A stretch of DNA of 64,000 nt from G041200185 sp041200185 (GCA_041200185.1 CP165730.1:620001-684000); one strand, 5' to 3'. Shown: positions 8,802 to 18,017, counted from the stretch's first letter. Notes: a model not told the origin generated them from the letters alone. Translations and numbers: made by a program.

Positions 8802-9968
8802 TTAACCCAACCTGAACAAACCTATTTTCATGTTACCAAAATCTGTTTGTATATTCAATCCTTGAACTGCGGGGTTTACAACCGAGCTACATGCGTTTAG
8901 CTCACTTTTGTTATTTTTATTCTCAACATAGAACACTCCGTACTGAGAACCTAATAACGTATCCCCTCGAGCCACTACATTACTTGATAGTGCAGGGGCT
9001 GCATGTATTATTATACTATTCTTAGGCAAATTCATTAAAGATTGTTTTGGATTAATATATCTAGATTGAATTATATGCAAAGACGATTCGAACCCAAGTA
9101 GTTCATCACCTATAAATGATGACCAATTGTTGTTTTTCCTAACCCCACATGCTAGATCGAAGCAAATCTCTGTTGATATTTCCCTTATAATACTTGTTGC
9201 CAACTCTTTGTTTTGTTGTTGATTGAAGTTATATATATGATCTTCTCCATCTCCAAAAACGTACGCATGTCCACTCTTCAGACCCATATCCCATTCATGG
9301 TAATACGAGCTCTTTAAATATTGACTTACAATTTGGCCACCAAATATCGAATATGATATATTGTAAAACAACCCGCCGTTTGATTTTAAATTATTAATTT
9401 GATTTGCTAAGAATTGCGAACACTCATCTTGATTAGGTAACTCTACAGGAATATTTTTTTTGTTATTTAAATCCACTTGTAATTTTTGCATATACTGTAC
9501 CTGTTCTTCTCGCAATTTTTTTTGACTGCCGCTGTATTTTTGAGAAACCAAAAAATTCGCTACACAATAAACTTTTTTCCCTTGCGTCATAGTTTTGATT
9601 CTCTCGATGTAGTGCTTCATTGTATTCTGGTTATTGAGTTGATTTTCGTAATCTAAAGGGCTATCACTTTTAAAAAATGTTTCGTTAAATACTAGTATTA
9701 TTAGAGAGTTTCTATGAATATCACTCAATTGTCGCATTGTATTTTCAACATCCTGGAAAAGTTGATTCTCTTCAGCAGCACTCAACAATTGGTGTTGTCC
9801 GTCTGTCACGAGTTTGCGCCTAGCGATCATAATAATAACAGGCCCTTCAGTTTTAAAAATATTATTCAATTGTTGTTGAGTCCGCTGACTGATCGTTGTC
9901 GAGTGCACCGAAAACGACAACCCTAACGCAGCCACTATTATCGCAAAGTGCCCCCTTATCTTGCTCAT
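8802..9968 (-). CDS. Secreted nitrilase-superfamily (carbon-nitrogen hydrolase-like) protein
   Basis: From the ATG at 9968 the protein has 388 residues. It begins with a signal peptide (FAIIVAALGLSFSVHS, about 8-23). The rest follows the nitrilase fold: LIILVFNETFF with Glu96 at the usual E position; then GLFYNISYSIFGGQIVSQYLK (199-219) ending in Lys219, like the Y-R-K motif after an S/GG-IVGRY strand; then STEICFDLACGV with Cys269, the nucleophile position. Late strands IIIHAAPALSS and GVFYVEN also fit. Enzymes of this family cleave amide or nitrile C-N bonds. The substrate is unknown. Export is unusual for the family and suggests a periplasmic amidase or a secreted effector. An upstream ATG (10016) is possible but adds residues before the leader. 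Confidence 0.65.
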   Translation of the reverse strand: MSKIRGHFAIIVAALGLSFSVHSTTISQRTQQQLNNIFKTEGPVIIMIARRKLVTDGQHQLLSAAEENQLFQDVENTMRQLSDIHRNSLIILVFNETFFKSDSPLDYENQLNNQNTMKHYIERIKTMTQGKKVYCVANFLVSQKYSGSQKKLREEQVQYMQKLQVDLNNKKNIPVELPNQDECSQFLANQINNLKSNGGLFYNISYSIFGGQIVSQYLKSSYYHEWDMGLKSGHAYVFGDGEDHIYNFNQQQNKELATSIIREISTEICFDLACGVRKNNNWSSFIGDELLGFESSLHIIQSRYINPKQSLMNLPKNSIIIHAAPALSSNVVARGDTLLGSQYGVFYVENKNNKSELNACSSVVNPAVQGLNIQTDFGNMKIGLFRLG

Positions 9969-10079
9969 ACTAACTACCGAACTACATCCATGCTCTAAAA
10001 TCAGTATACAAAACAAAATATTAATATTTATTTAATTGATGCCAAATCTATACTTACCCAATCAAATTGTCGCAAGAAT

Positions 10080-10910
10080 CTACGCCACCTTAGCTTCTCT
10101 TCGAGCGGCTTTTTTCTGGATAGGGATTTGGAGGGCAGCGACGAGGTCAGCTAGTTCTTTTCGCGCAGCAACGTGAGAGAGGGTCATGTTCGTTCCCGCA
10201 TCGTGGAGATCGAGTAGAGTCATCCCGTTAATGAAGAGCTCTCGGAAAATGACGCGATCGCAAAATCCCGCCAAAAGACGGAACCCCACACGTTTCGAGA
10301 GGCTGGAGAGAATTTTGTGCATCTCTTCTTTGTTTTTGGAGTAAAGGGGGCTGAGGCGATTTCGCAGGACGATCCAGTCGATGTTCCCGCCTGAGCGCAG
10401 AGCTTTTTCTTTCTTCTGATCCCAGACCATCATGGAATACGTGCTCGGCTTGAGCGATTCTACGGCTCCCGTTTCAATCCGCACTAACATATCGAGATCA
10501 ATAAAACTGTCGTTAAGAGGCGTAATCAGCGTGTCGGCGAAGGAATGCGCATAACGAGAGAGGAATGTGTCGTTCCCGGGTGTGTCGATAACGATATAGT
10601 CGCAGACGCTTTTTTGGTCAAGAACGCGGTCAAGATTCTCTGCATCCTCCTGCCAGGCCGCCTGGCGATCTGCCGTTTGGCTCCGCAAAATAGCCGTGTG
10701 ATCTGGCATAGGCAGAGTAATGTCTCGCTCTTTTTGGATGCGCTCCCGGTTGGCAAGATATCGCGATAAAGTCCCCTGACGGGCATCCAAGTCGAGACTC
10801 GCTACCGTTGCCCCTTGCCGAAGCAAAGAAACGATGAGGTGCATCGCGAGAGTCGATTTTCCCGTTCCGCCTTTTTCGTTACCTAAGACAATAATATACG
10901 GTTCCGTCAT
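10080..10910 (-). CDS. mipZ: Division-plane positioning ATPase MipZ
   Basis: This 276-residue ParA/MinD-family ATPase carries the deviant Walker A GNEKGGTGKST (about residues 10-20), SLDLDARQGTLSRYLANR (about 38-55) and Walker B YIVIDTPGND (about 105-114). LITPLNDSFIDLDML is diagnostic of MipZ rather than ParA. In alphaproteobacteria MipZ forms a bipolar gradient via ParB and inhibits FtsZ away from midcell. The start ATG has AGGAG nearby, overlapping the TAG stop of ybaB, so the two are translationally coupled. Length is normal for the family. Intact. Confidence 0.95.
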   Translation of the reverse strand: MTEPYIIVLGNEKGGTGKSTLAMHLIVSLLRQGATVASLDLDARQGTLSRYLANRERIQKERDITLPMPDHTAILRSQTADRQAAWQEDAENLDRVLDQKSVCDYIVIDTPGNDTFLSRYAHSFADTLITPLNDSFIDLDMLVRIETGAVESLKPSTYSMMVWDQKKEKALRSGGNIDWIVLRNRLSPLYSKNKEEMHKILSSLSKRVGFRLLAGFCDRVIFRELFINGMTLLDLHDAGTNMTLSHVAARKELADLVAALQIPIQKKAARREAKVA

Positions 10911-10919
10911 GGTCTTCTC

Positions 10920-11228
10920 CTAAAAAAGGGGCATCCCCGGAATACGGGGCATTCCAGCCGACATCTTACTTCCCTCTTCAGCGATAGCCGATTCGACTTT
11001 TTGGTGAGCGTCTCGGAAAGCAGCAACAATGAGATCCTCTACCATTTCTGCATCGTCAGGTGTCAGGAGGCTCGGATCAATTTTAACGGATTTCACCTCA
11101 TGCTTGCCATTAAGAACGACGGAAACGAGTCCTGCGCCCGACTCACCTTTAACCTCTTTTTCTTCCAAAGCCTTTTGTAGGGCTTCCATTTTGGCGAGAA
11201 GTTTCTGCGTTTGTTGAAAAGGGTTCAT
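10920..11228 (-). CDS. ybaB: YbaB/EbfC-family nucleoid-associated protein
   Basis: The 102-residue protein has the family layout: an N-terminal helix (MNPFQQTQKLLAKMEALQKA), a central sheet with VVLNGKHEVKSVKIDPSLL, then a helix (MVEDLIVAAFRDAHQKVE) and a short Gly/Met/Pro tail (MSAGMPRIPGMPLF). YbaB dimers bind DNA with little specificity. In most bacteria the gene lies beside dnaX and recR; here it is between a lytic transglycosylase gene and mipZ. Its stop overlaps the ribosome site of mipZ. Confidence 0.93.
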   Translation of the reverse strand: MNPFQQTQKLLAKMEALQKALEEKEVKGESGAGLVSVVLNGKHEVKSVKIDPSLLTPDDAEMVEDLIVAAFRDAHQKVESAIAEEGSKMSAGMPRIPGMPLF

Positions 11229-11282
11229 CTGTTTTGCATCCCTATTCCATGTCTTCAGGGGGGATTGTAGGACATTGTTGAT

Positions 11283-12689
11283 TTAAAATAAAGGCCAGAT
11301 AAGATCCTGCAAATATTCAGCTCTGAGCAAATAGGTATAAACGACGAAGGCCTCGAGAACGGCTTGAACATAAAGGCGTGTCTCGCGGTAAGGAATATTT
11401 TCCATCCACTCAAGCAAGGACAAAGGACTCTTTCGGGGGTCTCCATAGGCCTTGAGCCACCGTTCAACGGCCCCACTGCCTGCGTTATAGGCCGCCGCTA
11501 ACAAGACGATGTTATACCCGTAAGTTGAAAACAATTTTTTCAAATGTGCTGCTCCTAGGATAAGGTTATCCGTCGCCTGGTGGATGTCGAGCGTATCCCC
11601 AGCGTCAAGAAGTTGTTGACGAACAAGGTCTCTTTGCGTTTCGTCAGCTGTTTTTGGCATAAGCTGCATGATCCCTTGTGCCCCTGCTGAACTTTTGGCC
11701 TGATAGTTAAACTCGCTTTCACACAGAATGATGGCATGAGAGAGAACTTTAAAAAAATCCATTTGCGTTGCGTCGTCAGCCAGTGCGGCATACAAGGCCT
11801 GCACCTTGTCGGGTGCAATCAGTTCCTGAAGGAGAGGATAACCCCACTTGGATGGGATCCTGTATTCTTGAAACATTCGTTTGTAAAGACGAACACGAAA
11901 AAAAGGATCCGCCGATGATAGACTTGCCAATAAAGCCTTTTTCGAACCGTAGTCAGGCAGTTCTTTGTAGAGTTGCAGGAGATAGTCTGCCTGGCGTTCG
12001 TTTTTTCCAGCGTGAGGACTCAGTGACATAGGGGGGAGTCCCTGTGCAAAAAGGCGGATGAGGAGATTTTGCTGTTTTCCAACCGCCTCAGTAAAGTAGC
12101 TTGTGTGGGTAATCCTCTGTGGAGTCTGCAAAAATAACCGTTGCAGGACAATTTGCGCTAGCTGGCCATAAAAAACCGTTGAGTTTTCGGCAGCCGCATA
12201 AAGACACAACAAGCTTTCGTTAAGGCACCCTAGCGCCTGATACGCCATTCCCAGCCAAAAAGCTGCCTTCGTCTGCCACCGCAAAGAGGTTGCAACGGCA
12301 AGAATATTCCAAAAATGGTTCACCGCCTCTTGAGGCAAGTTGAGTTGAACCATAGCCGAAAAGCCAGCGCCCCATTCAGTGGCAAGATAGGCGTCGTTGG
12401 TTCCGACCAGTAAGGGCTGAACAGTCGAGTTGCCATACATTCGCTCAAAATCTCCTCTCTTGAAGAATTTGTGAGTTTGATGCGAATTTTTCATTGTTTG
12501 AGTATCAAAGGACCTCGGAGTACTCGTTCGAGTTTTGTGAAGGAGCTGTGGTCTTAGTCGACCAGGTTTTACCCTCCCTTCAGAGTTAAGCGCCCCAGGC
12601 ACCAAAAGGAGGGTGCCTAGACACATCCACGAAAAATGCGCTACGATGCCTCCACGTTGGAGCTTATGGACGGAATGAGGTGGTTTCAT
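11283..12689 (-). CDS. Soluble lytic murein transglycosylase (SLT family)
   Basis: This 468-residue exported protein cleaves the MurNAc-GlcNAc bond of peptidoglycan. The N-terminal 40 residues contain a hydrophobic leader (VAHFSWMCLGTLLLVPGAL). A helical-repeat (superhelix-like) region runs to about residue 320. The catalytic domain is at the C-terminus: the catalytic Glu is in ILCESEFNYQAKSSAGAQGI, followed by MQLMPKTADE and LLAAAYNAGSGAVERW. Its first ATG overlaps the divergent dapA ATG by two bases and lacks a visible ribosome site, so the true start may be further inside. It precedes ybaB and mipZ on the same strand. Confidence 0.92.
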   Translation of the reverse strand: MKPPHSVHKLQRGGIVAHFSWMCLGTLLLVPGALNSEGRVKPGRLRPQLLHKTRTSTPRSFDTQTMKNSHQTHKFFKRGDFERMYGNSTVQPLLVGTNDAYLATEWGAGFSAMVQLNLPQEAVNHFWNILAVATSLRWQTKAAFWLGMAYQALGCLNESLLCLYAAAENSTVFYGQLAQIVLQRLFLQTPQRITHTSYFTEAVGKQQNLLIRLFAQGLPPMSLSPHAGKNERQADYLLQLYKELPDYGSKKALLASLSSADPFFRVRLYKRMFQEYRIPSKWGYPLLQELIAPDKVQALYAALADDATQMDFFKVLSHAIILCESEFNYQAKSSAGAQGIMQLMPKTADETQRDLVRQQLLDAGDTLDIHQATDNLILGAAHLKKLFSTYGYNIVLLAAAYNAGSGAVERWLKAYGDPRKSPLSLLEWMENIPYRETRLYVQAVLEAFVVYTYLLRAEYLQDLIWPLF

Positions 12690-13602
12690 GGAACTATCAG
12701 GATCAATCGTTGCACTCGTTACCCCCATGTCTCATGGTAAGGTGGATCGTCAGGCGATACAAGCCCTCGCCCAGTGGCATTTTGAGCAAGGAACGGATGC
12801 ACTCGTCATTGTAGGCTCAACAGGCGAAGGAGGTATGCTCACCGAGGATGAACGGCGTGAAGCCCTCTGTGCTGTTGTTGAGAAAAACGCGTCCTTGCCG
12901 AGAAAATTACCCATTATCGCAGGATGTGGAACGTTATCCACATCTGCCACAGTCAACATGGTTCAGGCAGCTGAGTCGTACGGCGTTGATGCTGTCATGG
13001 TCGTTTCGCCCTGTTACGTCAAGCCGACACAAGAAGGTCTCTTCCGGCACTTCAGGACCGTTGCGGAAAGCACAAAGCTACCTATGGTTATTTATAATCA
13101 TCCAGGTCGCACGGGAGTGAACCTTCAGAATGACACGTTGTTGCGTCTATGTGAGGCCTGCGAAAACATCGTAGCCATCAAAGATTCGAACCCCGATCTA
13201 TCAAGAATTGCAGATTTGCGGATGAAGTTGCCGAGGCGTGTTTCCCTGTTAAGCGGGGATGATGCGACGAATATTGGATTTTTAGCACAAGGTGGGAATG
13301 GTATTGTCTCCGTAACCGCTAACGTTTTGCCTGATCTTTGCAAAGCTTTCACAGGCGCGTGGACTCGCGGGGATGTCAAAACTGCCTCTGAGCTTCATGA
13401 GCGACTTATGCCCGTCCACAGGGCTATGTTCTGTGAGCCGAATCCGTGCCCTGCCGTTTTCGCCGTATCTAAATTGCGCGGTATCTGCAACGAGGTTCGG
13501 CCCCCTCTTCTAGCCGTGGAAGAAAACAGTGCCTCTGCTCAACGCATCATGGAAGCCATCCAGAATGCACAGGGAGTGTGTGGATGCTCCTGCGCCGCGT
13601 AG
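12688..13602 (+). CDS. dapA: 4-hydroxy-tetrahydrodipicolinate synthase
   Basis: DapA condenses pyruvate with aspartate semialdehyde in the lysine/diaminopimelate pathway, which feeds peptidoglycan. Key residues are visible: Schiff-base Lys165 in IVAIKDSN, Tyr136 and Arg141 in VIYNHPGRTG, and the Thr site in GSTGEGG (43-49, usually GTTGES). At 304 residues it is slightly longer than average, with a Cys-rich C-terminus (GVCGCSCAA). GAGGTGG precedes the ATG. The gene is head-to-head with the transglycosylase gene and overlaps the start of the next gene by about 19 bp. It ends in TAG, showing that amber is a normal stop here. Confidence 0.94.
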   Translation: MELSGSIVALVTPMSHGKVDRQAIQALAQWHFEQGTDALVIVGSTGEGGMLTEDERREALCAVVEKNASLPRKLPIIAGCGTLSTSATVNMVQAAESYGVDAVMVVSPCYVKPTQEGLFRHFRTVAESTKLPMVIYNHPGRTGVNLQNDTLLRLCEACENIVAIKDSNPDLSRIADLRMKLPRRVSLLSGDDATNIGFLAQGGNGIVSVTANVLPDLCKAFTGAWTRGDVKTASELHERLMPVHRAMFCEPNPCPAVFAVSKLRGICNEVRPPLLAVEENSASAQRIMEAIQNAQGVCGCSCAA

Positions 13603-14280
13603 TCTCTTTGAGCCGAGCGTCAGCCTTTTGGGGGATGATCTGCTGCGTCTCGGTCTCTGCCTCAGAAGAAAAATCATCCACGAAAGGAGGTGGCGCCCTC
13701 ATTCAAACGGTAGAGCTGAAGGGGCAGACGGCAGATCCGCAGGAGCAAGAAGAGGCCAACCCAGAAGCGACTTCCTCTGGAGCGATGAACCCGGATATTG
13801 GAACACTCGTGTCGGTCAGGCCAGACTCCACGGATCTCTTTGAGATTGTGACCTATTTCGAGGTGCTGTATGGAATCCCTCGAGGCCTCCTCCTTGCTAT
13901 AGCTACGGCCGAGTCTTTGCGTAGACCTTGGGCTGTTAACACGGCTCAGGGGAGTTACTATTTCAAAACGCTGGATGGCGCCATCGATTACGTCATCCAG
14001 TACGAAGAGAAATACAATAGGAGCGTCAGCATCGGTTATAATGCAGGTAAATTGGCACGTTCACAAAAAGGAATTTGCAAACATTGCTGAGGCCTTTTCG
14101 CCGTATCATAACGTGCGCTTCGCGGCAGCTCTTTTGAGCTCCCTCTATAAGAGACATGGTTCTTGGAAAAAGGCCATTGGTTGGTATAACCCCAAATATC
14201 GACAATGGAACGCGGCCTATTACCATAAAGTTCTCAAACAGTGGATATACCCGGCAAAATCTCTGCCTGAACGAAGCTAA
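13584..14280 (+). pseudogene. Frameshifted lytic transglycosylase (VirB1/SLT-like)
   Basis: Two overlapping frames together form one protein. The first (13584-about 14037) has a leader (ASAFWGMICCVSVSA) and the start of an SLT domain with the catalytic region VLYGIPRGLLLAIATAES, then TLDGAIDYVIQYEEKYN and SVSIGY. The second frame (from about 14038) continues with the expected MQVNWHVHKKEFANI, then NVRFAAALLSSLYKRHGSW and IGWYNP. One extra base within gttataatgcag joins them. This is most simply a recent inactivating frameshift; a programmed shift is possible but no slippery run is present. The reading frame starts inside the dapA end, so it was probably co-transcribed with dapA. Confidence 0.85.
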
Positions 14281-14655
14281 AACTATCTTGTGTCCCCTCC
14301 CCTCTTTTTGGGTGGTTTTATAAGTAAATTGTCTTTATGTTCCGGAGGAACGATAAAGTCCTTTTCCTTTTATATAAAGTTCCTTCAGATCTAAAGCAAC
14401 CAACTGTAGTTGTATATAGTATTATCTCATTTCGTCGCCATTCCCTTGACAAGGGGTGTATTCTCTTCTGCTCTCGCGCAGCCCCGCGCAACATTTCTAC
14501 AATCTGCGCTTTATTTAAAATAAGTTCTACATGAAATAACTCCAGCATTAACATAAAAATCAAAAATATATTGATACATTAATAAAAAATTAACTTTTTC
14601 GTATTAGCATAAGACTCAGATAAATTATGAATGCGTTTGAGTTGGGTTTTTGAAC
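14281..14655. other. Gap of 375 bp, AT-rich, no gene seen
   Basis: The region becomes strongly AT-rich toward 14640, as expected for the promoter of the downstream symporter gene. Open frames on both strands lack ribosome sites and protein-like composition. Confidence 0.5.
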
Positions 14656-14799
14656 ATGTTGATTGTAGAAGAACTCTTCACCGTAACTCTGTGGACTTCT
14701 TATGCAGGTCTATTCGGCTTTTGGATCATCCTCCATGCAGGGTCGCGTCGATCAGTTGCCTTCAGCCCTATCCCCATTCATCAATGTCAAAAGAAGTAG
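14656..14799 (+). CDS. Possible 47-residue membrane peptide
   Basis: The frame encodes an acidic start (MLIVEELFT), one hydrophobic helix (TSYAGLFGFWIILHAG, about residues 15-30) and a basic tail ending QCQKK. The shape follows the positive-inside rule for a single-pass protein. It stops 10 bp before the symporter start. No strong ribosome site precedes it. It could be a leader or accessory subunit of the symporter, or a chance frame. Confidence 0.3.
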   Translation: MLIVEELFTVTLWTSYAGLFGFWIILHAGSRRSVAFSPIPIHQCQKK

Positions 14800-14809
14800 G
14801 TGAGGAAAG

Positions 14810-16126
14810 ATGCCTTTATCACTCGTTGATTCCTTTTTCGATTATTTAGCTGCTATTGATCGATTTTTTTGGAATTATATTGGTTTTGTCATTTTGTTTG
14901 CAAGTGGACTTTATCTTACATTTAAAACGCGTGGTTTTCAGTTTAAAGTCCTACTCAGTTTTCGATCCTGTATTCGTGAACTTCTTCGTGGTCCTTCCAA
15001 GTGTTCTTCGCGAGGGATTCACCCCATTCGCCTTTATTTTTCTTCTGTCAGCGGCATGGTCGGACTGGGAAACGTCGTTGCTATCATCGCTGCCGTGATG
15101 ACAGGTGGACCTGGCGCTCTCCTGTGGCTTTGGTTAGCCAATTTCCCAAGCATGCTTGTTAAGTATTCTGAGATCTATTTGGGGATCCGCTACCGTGTCC
15201 CCAACAACCACGGTGGCTATGATGGAGGCCCCATGTTTTACCTGCGAAAAGCATTCAAATCGCCTCTAGTACCGGGTTTTGTCAGCGTTTTACTCTGCAT
15301 TTACGGTGTTGAAGTCTTCCAATTTGATGTCGTGAGCGACGTGATATCGACAACATTTAGCGTCAATAAGATCCTCGTCATTGCCTTGTTGCTTGGAGCG
15401 GTGTTATACACCGTTGCGGGAGGTATTCGCCGTCTCAGTCAGGTCTGCAGCCTTCTCATGCCGGTTTTTATTCTTCTTTACGTAGGTATGTGTCTCTTTA
15501 TCCTTATTCGATGCAGTTCGGAACTCCCTGGTGTTTTAAAGATGGTTGTGCAGTCGGCTTTCTCAGGGCAAGCAGCAACGGGAGGATTCGTGGGAAGTAC
15601 GGCCATGTTAGCCGCCCAACAGGGGATCTCTCGCTCGGTCTACTCCGGTGATATCGGTATCGGCTATGATTCTATCATTCAGGCAGAAACTCGAGCACTC
15701 TTGCCACAACAACAGGCACGCCTTGGTATTTTTTCTCTTCTAACCGATGCTTTAGTTTGCACGCTGAGTATTCTCGTTGTGCTCGTAACTCACGTATGGA
15801 CACTTCACATTCCCCCTGATCAATATGTTGCTAAAGCTCTTTCCATGCACTTTCATCATGCGGATTTGTTCATGGCGTTCTTCCTTTTCTTGGCAGGTTT
15901 TACGACTATCGTTGCCTATCTGTCGGTCGGCTTAAAATCCGCAGGTTTTCTAAAAGGTCGCACAGGACAAATGATCTACCTCGCCTACGCCATTGGAGCC
16001 TACATTTTCTTTTCCTTTTTCGAACAGGAAAAAGCCCTGCTCATGATGAGCGTCTCAGCTGGAATCCTCATTGTTTTCAATATCATAGGAATTCTACGAT
16101 TAACTAAATTCATACGATTTCGGTGA
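14810..16126 (+). CDS. Sodium:alanine/glycine symporter (AGCS family)
   Basis: The 438-residue protein has about ten hydrophobic segments. It carries the AGCS signature around GLGNVVAIIAAVMTGGPGALLW (about residues 84-105), the Na+-binding and substrate region, followed by KYSEIYLGIRYR and GGYDGGPMFYL. GVYSGDIGIGYDS-like text (RSVYSGDIGIGYDS, about 276-289) is also typical. It imports small neutral amino acids with sodium. Residues 408-end match the last transmembrane helix. A GAGGAAAG ribosome site lies before the ATG. Amino-acid uptake and the neighbouring aminopeptidase fit a host-dependent metabolism. Confidence 0.92.
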   Translation: MPLSLVDSFFDYLAAIDRFFWNYIGFVILFASGLYLTFKTRGFQFKVLLSFRSCIRELLRGPSKCSSRGIHPIRLYFSSVSGMVGLGNVVAIIAAVMTGGPGALLWLWLANFPSMLVKYSEIYLGIRYRVPNNHGGYDGGPMFYLRKAFKSPLVPGFVSVLLCIYGVEVFQFDVVSDVISTTFSVNKILVIALLLGAVLYTVAGGIRRLSQVCSLLMPVFILLYVGMCLFILIRCSSELPGVLKMVVQSAFSGQAATGGFVGSTAMLAAQQGISRSVYSGDIGIGYDSIIQAETRALLPQQQARLGIFSLLTDALVCTLSILVVLVTHVWTLHIPPDQYVAKALSMHFHHADLFMAFFLFLAGFTTIVAYLSVGLKSAGFLKGRTGQMIYLAYAIGAYIFFSFFEQEKALLMMSVSAGILIVFNIIGILRLTKFIRFR

Positions 16127-16477
16127 AGACAGACTCTTCTAGGGATCCAGTTTCTATACCCTCTTGGTATTTTTACCTGAAATAAGAAGGACGTATGGAG
16201 ACCGGTTTCACAAGAAGATAGCTAACACAGTTATTGGTTAAAGAAGTACTTTCTCGCCAACAAATAACTCGACCGGCATCGTCGGAAATTGATGTACGCT
16301 AGCATTTATCAGGCATTCCGAGAAAACGTATTTCGGTGCAATTGAGATCCCAACATTCTTCAGCCTCAAAACTGTGGGGTTGAGCCTGGTGCCAAGATGG
16401 GGTAGCTTCTTCTCAGCGAGATCTCGTTTGCGTGTGGGAGCGAGCGAGTTTTTTTGGAGCCTACAGAAGGAGGAATC
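16127..16477. other. Gap of 350 bp before pepA, no gene seen
   Basis: A minus frame (stop near 16238) overlaps the pepA start and lacks a ribosome site, so I leave it out. No terminator with a T tract was found after the symporter. The pepA promoter should be in this stretch but no clear -35/-10 pair stands out. Confidence 0.45.
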
Positions 16478-17962
16478 ATGGAAGTCTACTTTGCCCGGCC
16501 AGACCATGATGTGTCGGCGGTGATTGTCGGCGCAAATAAGGGTACCTTGTTATCAACAACGGTCTCATGCTCGTTGGAGGAAGGTGATTTTTTAAAGGAA
16601 AGAAGTCGGCAAATTCACGACAATGGGGAAAAGATTGTTGCTTTTCAGCCTTTTTGGTGCCAGTTGCAAAAAGGCAGGTCGACAATAGTTCAGGTTGCAG
16701 ACCTGCTTCGGACAGATCTTTCCGAAATTGAAACGCAAGAAGTTGGAGCTAAAGTTTTTGCAAAGGCTTCTTCCATGGGAGAGGAAGAGGTGATTGTGGA
16801 TTTTTCCCAAGGCTGTTCACCTGAGTTTGTTGCACAGCTAGCTGCGGGTTTTAAGATGAGGGGTTTTTGTTTTGATAAATACAAAACCAAGCCGGAGAAG
16901 GCTAAGAAAATTCAAAAGGTTTTCTTCGTGTCGAACCAGCCTGAGACTTCTGAGAAAGCCTTTATGGATTTGAATGCTGTAGTTGAAGCAGTAGATACGG
17001 TTCGCACTCTTTCCTCAGAAGTCCCTAACGTTTTGACGCCAGAGCGTTTGGCTCAAGAGGCTCGTAACCTGAAGAAGTTCGGCGTTAAGGTTGAGACGTT
17101 TGACGAAAAGGATATGGCTAAAATGGGTATGAATGCCTTGCTCGGAGTGGCTCAGGGAAGCGTTCATCCTCCATTTTTAGCTGTTTGTCAGTGGCATGGA
17201 GGAGCCAAAAACGAAAACCCGGTTGCACTCGTCGGTAAGGGAGTCACTTTCGATTCGGGTGGGATTTCGTTGAAACCATCAAAAGACATGCACGAGATGA
17301 AAGAGGATATGACGGGTGCAGCCGTAGTCCTAGCGACCATGCAACTGGCAGCTTCGCTTAACTTGCCGTTAAACCTTGTGGGTGTAATGGGCCTCGTTGA
17401 GAACATGCCTTCAGGAGCCGCTCAACGCCCTGCTGATGTTGTACAGTCTTTTTCAGGACAAACTATTGAAGTGCAAAACACGGATGCTGAAGGTCGTTTG
17501 GTTCTGGCAGATGCCCTGTCTTACGTTGAAAAGGAATTTTCACCGAGGTGCATTGTGGATTTTGCAACCTTAACAGGAGCCATCCAAATCGCTTTAGGGC
17601 AGGAATATGCAGGTCTCTTCTCAAACCATGACGGCCTTAGCCAGAGTCTCATATCAGCAGGTCAACTCGTAAAAGAGCGCCTATGGAGATTGCCGATGGA
17701 CCCTGCTTACGACAAGGACATTGATTCAGACATCGCTGATGTGAAAAATGTGGGGTCAGGTCGAGGGGCTGGCAGCATTACAGCGGCACAGTTCCTACAG
17801 AGATTTATCCGCTCCACAACTCCGTGGGCGCATATTGATATCGCTGCCGTGACCTATGACAAGAAAGAGCGCCCTCTAACAGGGACAGGTTTCACAGGTT
17901 TTGGAGTTCGCCTCATGGGAGCCTTTTTAAAACAACTAGTTCAGTCACCACGAACAGTCTGA
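16478..17962 (+). CDS. pepA: Leucyl aminopeptidase (M17)
   Basis: Cytosolic dimetal aminopeptidase releasing N-terminal residues from peptides. The C-terminal catalytic domain shows VGKGVTFDSGGISLKPS (about residues 251-267, metal and catalytic Lys/Asp) and the M17 signature NTDAEGRLVLADAL (about 334-347), with KNVGSGRGAGS later. The N-terminal regulatory domain is divergent but of normal size. The start at 16478 was chosen because AAGGAGG lies directly upstream. Length (494) is normal. It probably processes host-derived or self peptides together with the M16 proteases encoded elsewhere in the window. Confidence 0.95.
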   Translation: MEVYFARPDHDVSAVIVGANKGTLLSTTVSCSLEEGDFLKERSRQIHDNGEKIVAFQPFWCQLQKGRSTIVQVADLLRTDLSEIETQEVGAKVFAKASSMGEEEVIVDFSQGCSPEFVAQLAAGFKMRGFCFDKYKTKPEKAKKIQKVFFVSNQPETSEKAFMDLNAVVEAVDTVRTLSSEVPNVLTPERLAQEARNLKKFGVKVETFDEKDMAKMGMNALLGVAQGSVHPPFLAVCQWHGGAKNENPVALVGKGVTFDSGGISLKPSKDMHEMKEDMTGAAVVLATMQLAASLNLPLNLVGVMGLVENMPSGAAQRPADVVQSFSGQTIEVQNTDAEGRLVLADALSYVEKEFSPRCIVDFATLTGAIQIALGQEYAGLFSNHDGLSQSLISAGQLVKERLWRLPMDPAYDKDIDSDIADVKNVGSGRGAGSITAAQFLQRFIRSTTPWAHIDIAAVTYDKKERPLTGTGFTGFGVRLMGAFLKQLVQSPRTV

Positions 17963-18017
17963 ACTATCGTGGGGGCCTAAAGGGCTCCCAGCGCGCTCTG
18001 TCAACCCCTTGAGTATT

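Noticed and set aside
16238..16507. Minus frame of 89 codons before pepA
   Set aside because: Its start overlaps the pepA 5' coding end and it has no ribosome site or recognisable protein.
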